A DNA stretch of 7,807 nucleotides from contig MEHH01000119.1 in assembly GCA_001940755.1 (NCBI GenBank), positions 1 through 7,807 on the forward strand, written 5' to 3'. Position 1 is the first letter of the stretch; every line of letters starts with the position of its first letter. The notes beneath the pieces were generated by a model, which was not told where the DNA came from, ran no database searches, and saw only the letters and a program-made list of their open reading frames with translations. A program made the position numbers and the translations under genes. This document shows, piece by piece, positions 1 through 5,243 of the stretch. The stretch is from Candidatus Heimdallarchaeota archaeon AB_125. Lineage in GTDB: Archaea > Asgardarchaeota > Heimdallarchaeia > Heimdallarchaeales > Heimdallarchaeaceae.

Positions 1-477
1 ACAGCCAGTTTCTGTATTCTTTATCACTAAAACATCTTTATCTGGATAGTATCTTTTAGCTGTTGTAGCACTTACAATCCCTGCAGGACCTGCACCAATA
101 ATTAACACATCTGTTTCAATAGTAGGTATAGGTTTGAATTCTACTTTTTTATCATCATCAGGTAAAGGAGGATAATCGTTAACACTCTCAATCTTTTGTC
201 CAGCTTCCAGAGGAGTCATACAAGACTTTAGAGCTATTCCATCAACAAGAACAGTACATTGAGCACATTGACCATTCGCACAGAAAATACCCAAAGGTGC
301 TTGATCTTTAGGATGTTTTCCAAAAATCTGGATACCATTTGCTATAAGAGCTGAGGATATCATTTCTCCTTTTTTTCCAAGTAGATCTAAACCATCAAAA
401 GTAAATTTTATCATCTCATACTCTTCTTCATCTAAAATTGGATGGTCATTGATTCTATTCTGTTGATTGGAAAACAT
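1..477 (-). CDS. FAD-dependent oxidoreductase with N-terminal [2Fe-2S] domain (partial, C-terminus beyond left edge)
   Basis: The visible 159 codons run from ATG at 477 to the left edge without a stop. Residues about 20-100 form a ferredoxin-like domain with four cysteines (C66, C71, C74, C86; spacing C-x4-C-x2-C-x11-C), as in the Fer2_4 domain of sarcosine oxidase alpha, HcnA and archaeal amino-acid dehydrogenase subunits. From residue 123 a beta strand and GAGPAG (128-133) begin a Rossmann fold for FAD, followed by an acidic-hydrophobic second strand (DVLVIK). The family passes electrons between an organic substrate or NAD(P)H, FAD and the iron-sulfur cluster; the substrate cannot be told from this part. 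The start is well fixed: AGGTGA lies four bases upstream, and an in-frame ATG 60 bases further up is closed by TGA. It lies 75 bases downstream of the P-type ATPase gene on the same strand, so cotranscription is possible. The domain call is firm and the reaction is unknown. Confidence 0.85.
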   Translation of the reverse strand, partial: MFSNQQNRINDHPILDEEEYEMIKFTFDGLDLLGKKGEMISSALIANGIQIFGKHPKDQAPLGIFCANGQCAQCTVLVDGIALKSCMTPLEAGQKIESVNDYPPLPDDDKKVEFKPIPTIETDVLIIGAGPAGIVSATTAKRYYPDKDVLVIKNTETGC

Positions 478-481
478 TGAT

Positions 482-487
482 TCACCT
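482..487 (-). promoter_or_regulatory. Shine-Dalgarno site of the oxidoreductase gene
   Basis: Read on the minus strand, AGGTGA precedes the ATG at 477 with a four-base spacer. It is a strong match to the anti-Shine-Dalgarno end of 16S rRNA and supports this start. Confidence 0.6.
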
Positions 488-501
488 ATTGGAATTCAAT
501 T

Positions 502-519
502 CAGATTTTTACAAATCTG
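502..519. repeat. Short perfect inverted repeat between oxidoreductase and ATPase genes
   Basis: CAGATTT and AAATCTG form a perfect 7-base-pair stem with a 4-base loop, 25 bases upstream of the oxidoreductase start. On the minus strand, the direction of transcription here, no T-run follows, so it is not a typical terminator. It could be an operator or an mRNA hairpin, or chance in AT-rich DNA. Confidence 0.4.
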
Positions 520-552
520 TTTTAAATCTTCAGACATGGACTTTATCGAAAG

Positions 553-3507
553 CTAATAATAAGACTTTCTCCTACGAATGAAGAGCTTATACGTTTCAAG
601 CGTAGCTAGAGGAATCGTCACTGCAACTAATACAACCAACCAATCTAGAATTCCTAATGGGAGAAATTCAGGTAAGAATGGAAAGATTTTTCCTGCTAGT
701 AATTGAAGGGGTTTGATATACATCAATAGTATATGAAGAATTGGTACGCTAAATACGAGTATAAGGACAATCCATTTTCTATCTTCCTTAAACGTTCGAA
801 AAACTGACTTATTTAATCTTCGAAGACTTAAAACAACAAGACTTTCAGCTATAACTAGAACGGTAACAAACATTGTTCTTGCTTTTGCATGTCCTAAATG
901 GATAGGGGAGGATAACACAGCACCTGGCTCTCCTAGAAGAATAGGAATCAAACCAGATCTGTTGAAAGTAGTTACAGGAAGGAGACTCATATAACCAAAG
1001 AGGTAAACGATTCCACCTGAAAAAGCAAGTGTCAAAGCCAGAACAACAAGAGCTAAAACATATCTCTTATTGAAAATCTCTTCATCATCTCTAGGGGGAT
1101 AATCCATTATTTCTGTAGATATACTATCAAAAATGAAAGCCAAAGGAGGGATAAGATGAGCGGTGGAGAAGATATATACACGCTGAAAATCATTAACAAT
1201 ATGGAAACCAGAGATAAATGAACTAGTAAAATAGATTATAGCTTCAGCAATATTGAGTGTGATATAGAAGAAAATCATTACACGAATACGATCAAATAAA
1301 CCGCGACCTTCTCTAACACCAAGAACAGTACTAGTAAAACTATCATCTGCGATAACAACATCAGAAGCTTGCTTGGCAACCTCGGTACCAGCAATACCCA
1401 TACAAATACCAACATCAGCATTAGTCAAAGCTAAGGCATCGTTGACACCATCACCTGTCATGGAAACTATTTTTCTTCTATCTTGATATTTTCCTACAAT
1501 CACTTGTTTATGTTGTGGAGACACTCTTGCAAAAATTCTTGTATTGAAGAACTCTTCATCTGTCAGTTTTTTAATTTGGTTTCCTTCAACTACTAGTTCT
1601 TCTCCTCTTATCATCCCTACTTCTTTTGCTATTGCTTTCGCTGTTATTGGACTATCTCCAGTTATCATTATTGGAGTTATCCCTGCTTGATAACATTCTT
1701 CTACTGCATCTTTCACTCCATATCTTGGTGGATCCAGCATACATACAAACCCATTGTATATCAACTCGTTTTCTGCATCATCTCTTATACTTGGTATTAT
1801 CGTATCTGTATCCATTGGACGCAAAGCTAGAGATATTACTCTGTATCCTTGTGCTGCAAATTTAGTTACATACTCCATGATTCTCTCTTTGTCTTTCTTA
1901 GTAATTTCTCTATGGTGTTCTGGTCTTCCAATTTGAGTACACAATGGCAATACTGTTTCACTTGCCCCTTTACAGAATATTGTATATCCTTCTTTATCTT
2001 GGAATGTTTTGCTCATTCTTTTTAGAGTTGAATCAAAATTAAATTCTGATAGAAATCCATATTGTTTTCTTATTTCTTTTTCAACAATTCCTGATTTGTT
2101 GAATAAAGCTAAAAACGCTCCATCAGTTGGATCACCTGTAGTTTTCCATGAAATTTGATGATGAGGTTCGAATACTTCTTCTACAATTAAATGTGCATTA
2201 TTATTCAGTAATCCACCTACCAGAAGATAGTCCAATTCTGAATCCTCTGCAAATGGTTTCAATGAATCTGGTAGATGATATTCATCAAAAGATTCAGGAT
2301 ATTCTTCTCCTAGAGGGTAGATTGCTCCTTTGTTGCTATATCCTACACCTGAAACCCCGTAAAATTGCTCAGTATCCCATAACCTTTGAATTGTCATCTG
2401 GTTAGAAGTAATTGTACCAGTTTTATCACTACACAAAATTGAACTTCTTCCTAAAGTTTCAACAGCTGATAAATTCCTAATAATCACTCTATCTTTAGCC
2501 ATTGATAGTACTCCAGTTAGAAGAATTAATGTTGTTAGGAGGGGAATACTAATTGGCATTATAGCCATCGATGTTGTAACTGATATTATTATATCTTCTA
2601 GAAACACTATATCTCCTAAAGTTCCATCAATTGAATGTAATATTGCTTTGTATACAACTGAAACAACAAGGAAAGCAACAACAGCTAAACCTAGCCATTT
2701 TGCTAGTTTGTTAACTTTAGATCGAATTGGAATCTCATTCGAACCTATTTCTTGAAGTTCAACTGATAATTTACCTAGTTCTGTATAAATTCCTGTACTC
2801 ACAACTACAGCTATTGCTCTTCCTACTTCTAGAAAAGTTCCAGTATAGAGCATATTGATTCTTTGTGAAATAGGTGTGTCTTCTTCAAGACATTCCTGTG
2901 GTGTACTTATTTTCTCTACAGCTACTGATTCTCCTGTTAGTGCACTTTCATTTACTAAACAATTGCTAGCATAAATAATTCTCGCATCAGCTGGGATTCT
3001 ATCTCCTTGATCTAGCTCTATCAAATCACCAGGAACAAGTAAATCAGCTGTAACACTCTCCGGAACACCATCTCTAATTACTATAGAAGATGGCGCAGAT
3101 AATTTGTGTAATGCATCAAGCTTGAATTGAGCTCTTATCTGTTGGAAAATTGTAAAAATAATATTAGCACCAATGATTGCCATCCAGAAACCAATCTGTC
3201 CCCAAACATCTGACGATTCTACTTTATACACGAATGCTTTTAGTATTCCTAGAATAACCATAATAATTGCTACAATAAGGTAAATGTTAATTAACCAATT
3301 CAGAAGAGGAGAGATATAAACATCCCATATAGATCCTTTAACTTTGGGGATAACATTGGATCCATATTGTTCCAATCTTTGCTCTGCTATCTCATGACGT
3401 AGACCGAATTTGACATCAGTTTGTAGATCTTCTGTAATCTTTTCAATTGTGGCATTATGAGGGCATAACTCTATTTGCTCATCATATTTCTGCTTCTTTT
3501 TCCCCAT
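553..3507 (-). CDS. P-type cation-transporting ATPase (P2/P3-like), ion specificity uncertain
   Basis: This is a complete 984-residue membrane ion pump powered by an aspartyl-phosphate cycle. In order: N-terminal cation-ATPase domain (about 15-60), membrane helices M1-M2 (about 64-122), actuator domain with TGES (191-194), M3-M4 (about 268-332), phosphorylation motif CSDKTGT with D361, nucleotide domain with TGDPTDGA (457-464) and KGASE (513-517), then DPPR (592-595), TGD (616-618), TGDGVND (684-690), and M5-M10 (about 743-975). All catalytic motifs are present, so the pump should be active. There is no N-terminal CxxC metal-binding domain, so it is not a P1B heavy-metal pump. By eye, M4 reads P-I-S-I-P (318-322) without the Glu of Ca2+ pumps, M5 keeps N752 and E755, and M6 keeps D794 but lacks the Asn and Thr of NxxTD. 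The substrate (Ca2+, H+, Na+ or other) is therefore open. The gene ends in TAG. A Gly codon-choice switch near codon 683 is odd. The next gene downstream is the [2Fe-2S]/FAD oxidoreductase. Confidence 0.93.
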   Translation of the reverse strand: MGKKKQKYDEQIELCPHNATIEKITEDLQTDVKFGLRHEIAEQRLEQYGSNVIPKVKGSIWDVYISPLLNWLINIYLIVAIIMVILGILKAFVYKVESSDVWGQIGFWMAIIGANIIFTIFQQIRAQFKLDALHKLSAPSSIVIRDGVPESVTADLLVPGDLIELDQGDRIPADARIIYASNCLVNESALTGESVAVEKISTPQECLEEDTPISQRINMLYTGTFLEVGRAIAVVVSTGIYTELGKLSVELQEIGSNEIPIRSKVNKLAKWLGLAVVAFLVVSVVYKAILHSIDGTLGDIVFLEDIIISVTTSMAIMPISIPLLTTLILLTGVLSMAKDRVIIRNLSAVETLGRSSILCSDKTGTITSNQMTIQRLWDTEQFYGVSGVGYSNKGAIYPLGEEYPESFDEYHLPDSLKPFAEDSELDYLLVGGLLNNNAHLIVEEVFEPHHQISWKTTGDPTDGAFLALFNKSGIVEKEIRKQYGFLSEFNFDSTLKRMSKTFQDKEGYTIFCKGASETVLPLCTQIGRPEHHREITKKDKERIMEYVTKFAAQGYRVISLALRPMDTDTIIPSIRDDAENELIYNGFVCMLDPPRYGVKDAVEECYQAGITPIMITGDSPITAKAIAKEVGMIRGEELVVEGNQIKKLTDEEFFNTRIFARVSPQHKQVIVGKYQDRRKIVSMTGDGVNDALALTNADVGICMGIAGTEVAKQASDVVIADDSFTSTVLGVREGRGLFDRIRVMIFFYITLNIAEAIIYFTSSFISGFHIVNDFQRVYIFSTAHLIPPLAFIFDSISTEIMDYPPRDDEEIFNKRYVLALVVLALTLAFSGGIVYLFGYMSLLPVTTFNRSGLIPILLGEPGAVLSSPIHLGHAKARTMFVTVLVIAESLVVLSLRRLNKSVFRTFKEDRKWIVLILVFSVPILHILLMYIKPLQLLAGKIFPFLPEFLPLGILDWLVVLVAVTIPLATLETYKLFIRRRKSYY

Positions 3508-3521
3508 CTTATTCGACCAAT

Positions 3522-3546
3522 ATTACAATTACAGATTATTATTACA
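3522..3546. repeat. Three direct ATTACA hexamers in the ATPase gene leader
   Basis: ATTACA occurs at 3522-3527, 3528-3533 and 3541-3546 (TGTAAT when read in the ATPase direction), between its TATA-like box and its start codon. A fourth copy lies at 3669-3674, directly before the nucleotidyltransferase ATG. They may be repressor sites, but AT-rich sequence makes chance copies likely. Confidence 0.35.
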
Positions 3547-3551
3547 TATCA

Positions 3552-3562
3552 AGTATAAATCT
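3552..3562 (-). promoter_or_regulatory. TATA-like box of the P-type ATPase gene
   Basis: On the minus strand the sequence reads GATTTATACTT, close to the archaeal TATA consensus, about 47 bases upstream of the ATG at 3507. Transcription would start near 3528-3532, giving a leader of roughly 20-25 bases. Confidence 0.5.
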
Positions 3563-3589
3563 TTAATGGGAAAAAGATGTAATCGCATC

Positions 3590-3599
3590 CTTTATATCT
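3590..3599 (+). promoter_or_regulatory. TATA-like box of the nucleotidyltransferase operon
   Basis: CTTTATATCT is a good archaeal TATA match. It would place transcription start near 3620 and give a leader of about 55 bases. A weaker alternative (GATAAACTAT, 3641-3650) would give a nearly leaderless transcript starting at the ATG at 3675. The two cannot be separated by sequence alone. Confidence 0.45.
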
Positions 3600-3674
3600 T
3601 GAGCAAAGTTTAAGAAAACTATCACAAAATGGTTATCATAGATAAACTATAACAAAAATAAACGAGAGATTACA

Positions 3675-4487
3675 ATGAGTGAGCAACCATCCGGTCCTCC
3701 TACCGGCCCTCCTACTGGCCCAACAAGGTTACCTCCTAGAGGTCCAATGTTCATGAGGGATGAATACCAGAATCTAATTGATGAATTTACCAAAGACGTA
3801 AAAGCCGAACTAAAAAATGAAGTTGAAAGCCTTATCCTAGTTGGTAGTGTTGTAACCAAAGAACATATCGCTGGAGAATCAGATTGTGATTTTCTGATAG
3901 TTCTAAAAGATAAAGCAGGTGGAGATAATTTAGAGAAAACTATGGAGAATATAAGTAAAGTTGTTGCACATTATTTAGAAGATCCTCTTTATAGTTCTCT
4001 TTTAGATGTTGAAGTATTAACAAGTGGAGAAGTTCCAAAAGATGGAGAAACAACAGATTATCCTTGGACAAGAGTCCTTGTTGCTCAAATGGGCAAGTCT
4101 TTGATTGGCAAAAATCCATTTGAAAAGATCAAAATAAAAGATGAAGATATCAAAACATCAGCAAAAGAAATGGCAGCTATGTTTCTTAAACAGATGGTGG
4201 AGATTCCTAAACTAACTGAAGAGGAAGCTGATGATTATGAAAAACTCTATCTTACAGTTGATGCTGTTTTAGGCTGTGGATGTGCATATCTCTACTACAA
4301 TGAAGAGAAGGAATTCTATAGAAGTTCTGCAATTATTTTATTTGAAGATAAATACAAAGGTAAAATTAACATCGAACCTATTCAGATCAGTCACCGTCTA
4401 CGATTAGCTTCGAAGTCTGTAAACACTGATAAGTTCGCACAAAAAGCATTGAAATTCTGTAAAGAAGTTGTAAAGCAACTTACCTAG
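3675..4487 (+). CDS. Nucleotidyltransferase-domain protein with Gly/Pro-rich N-terminus
   Basis: The protein has 270 residues. A polymerase-beta-type nucleotidyltransferase core spans about 30-120: G57-S58 followed by D70-x-D72 (the hG[GS]...Dh[DE]h signature) and a likely third metal-binding carboxylate at D111 or E113 in the strand LLDVEVL. The catalytic set looks intact, so it probably transfers a nucleotide from an NTP to an unknown target. Residues about 155-270 are mostly helical, as in aminoglycoside or MNT-type nucleotidyltransferases; I see no R-x4-6-H HEPN nuclease motif. Residues 5-24 are a low-complexity Gly/Pro segment with GPPT repeats, likely disordered. GAGAG a few bases upstream is a weak ribosome site. 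The gene ends in TAG and is followed 14 bases later by the KaiC-like gene, with which it forms an operon. Substrate unknown; an antibiotic-modifying role is possible but unsupported. Confidence 0.8.
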   Translation: MSEQPSGPPTGPPTGPTRLPPRGPMFMRDEYQNLIDEFTKDVKAELKNEVESLILVGSVVTKEHIAGESDCDFLIVLKDKAGGDNLEKTMENISKVVAHYLEDPLYSSLLDVEVLTSGEVPKDGETTDYPWTRVLVAQMGKSLIGKNPFEKIKIKDEDIKTSAKEMAAMFLKQMVEIPKLTEEEADDYEKLYLTVDAVLGCGCAYLYYNEEKEFYRSSAIILFEDKYKGKINIEPIQISHRLRLASKSVNTDKFAQKALKFCKEVVKQLT

Positions 4488-4494
4488 GAAGAGG
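4487..4494 (+). promoter_or_regulatory. Shine-Dalgarno-like site of the KaiC-like gene
   Basis: GGAAGAGG begins on the last base of the upstream TAG stop and lies seven bases before the ATG at 4502. The ribosome site is packed against the preceding gene, which supports coupled expression of the pair. Confidence 0.5.
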
Positions 4495-4501
4495 ATAAAC
4501 A

Positions 4502-5158
4502 ATGTCAGTACAAACTAGAATTGATATACTTGTTCAAAGCGTAGAACGTGCATTGATACTTTTAGCTGGAGAATCCGGGACTTCCAAAGAAAAGCTTGCT
4601 CAAAGATATATTGAGGATGGACTCACAAGTGGTGATACGATTCTAATTGTTCTTTTTGCTTCTTCAGTTGATGACTACATTGAAGATTTAAAACCATACA
4701 TCACAGGTTTGAAAACTCACATTGATACAGGTAGAATTCATTTTATTGATTCAATATCATACCGTTCATTCCCAGAAGAATTACCAAAAAACACCTTTTA
4801 TTTAGACCATGCAAGTGATCTACTAACTCTCTCAGTAACAATAGATGATTTGTCGGAAAATACAAAGAAACTTAGAATAGTCTTTGACCAATTAGCAATA
4901 TTGATGTTATACAATCAACCAATGCAGGTACTAAATTTCTTACAAACTCTTGCAGCTCGTGTTAGAACAAGAAAACAATCTGCGCTTCTACTACTTGATT
5001 CAGGAGTAATAGATGAACAAACTGAAAATACTCTTCACACGATAGTAGACATGCTTGTTGAAACAAAACGAGAGGATGAGCCAGAAGGTCTTCAACAACT
5101 CGTAAGAATCAAATTTGCAAAGGGTGACTTTGAACCAAGATGGGTTCAAGTTTTGTAG
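4502..5158 (+). CDS. Small KaiC/RAD55-like protein with degenerate Walker A
   Basis: The 218-residue protein resembles the single-domain archaeal KaiC/RadA-like ATPases. Residues 20-41 match the KaiC P-loop region, but where the family has GxxGxGKT(S/T), here it reads G23-E-S-G-T-S-K29-E-K31: the Lys is kept while the following Thr/Ser is replaced by Glu and the second small residue by Lys. A Walker B-like strand ends at D129 (LRIVFDQLAIL), matching the family's VVIDSLT pattern, and the following LYN also fits. The C-terminal strands (about 160-218) complete the fold. Losing the Mg2+-coordinating Thr/Ser suggests weak or no ATP hydrolysis, so it may be a binding or regulatory partner. No membrane segment or signal peptide is seen. 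It sits 14 bases after the nucleotidyltransferase gene and ends in TAG. The fold assignment is by motif only. Confidence 0.68.
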   Translation: MSVQTRIDILVQSVERALILLAGESGTSKEKLAQRYIEDGLTSGDTILIVLFASSVDDYIEDLKPYITGLKTHIDTGRIHFIDSISYRSFPEELPKNTFYLDHASDLLTLSVTIDDLSENTKKLRIVFDQLAILMLYNQPMQVLNFLQTLAARVRTRKQSALLLLDSGVIDEQTENTLHTIVDMLVETKREDEPEGLQQLVRIKFAKGDFEPRWVQVL

Positions 5159-5176
5159 AATTGGAATTCTCTCTAA

Positions 5177-5193
5177 ATTTCTATTTTTATTTG
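5177..5193 (+). terminator. T-rich probable archaeal terminator
   Basis: A run of mostly T (TTTCTATTTTTATTTG) lies about 20-35 bases after the KaiC-like stop codon and before the next promoter, without a strong hairpin. Archaeal RNA polymerase commonly terminates at such tracts. Confidence 0.4.
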
Positions 5194-5206
5194 GGTTAAC
5201 AACAAC

Positions 5207-5218
5207 TGATAAATAATT
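5207..5218 (+). promoter_or_regulatory. TATA-like box of the metal ABC transporter operon
   Basis: TGATAAATAATT is centred about 25 bases upstream of the ATG at 5238. At normal archaeal spacing, transcription would begin at or next to that ATG, giving a leaderless mRNA; there is indeed no purine-rich ribosome site before it. Confidence 0.5.
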
Positions 5219-5243
5219 CATTGAAAATGTTTTTCTGATGAAT
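5216..5243. promoter_or_regulatory. Imperfect dyad over the transporter start (possible operator)
   Basis: ATTCAT and GAAAA are mirrored by TTTTC and ATGAAT across a three-base centre, giving 11 pairs with one unequal gap (one base against two). The dyad starts at the end of the TATA-like box and covers the start codon, where a metal-responsive repressor could block transcription. The AT-rich composition lowers certainty. Confidence 0.3.

Noticed and set aside
502..519. Inverted repeat as a rho-independent terminator of the ATPase gene
   Set aside because: The stem is only 7 pairs, AT-rich, and the T-run follows it on the non-transcribed direction; archaea also rarely use such hairpins.
535..537. 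Upstream in-frame ATG as the start of the oxidoreductase
   Set aside because: A TGA occurs 13 codons later in the same frame, before the start at 477.
1626..2405. Several plus-strand frames of 60-85 codons opposite the P-type ATPase
   Set aside because: They overlap essential catalytic domains of the ATPase, are Leu/Ser-rich as expected from reversed AT-rich codons, and lack ribosome sites or family motifs.
3675..4487. HEPN toxin or toxin-antitoxin role for the nucleotidyltransferase C-terminus
   Set aside because: No R-x4-6-H motif is visible in the helical part and the partner gene is KaiC-like rather than a HEPN protein.
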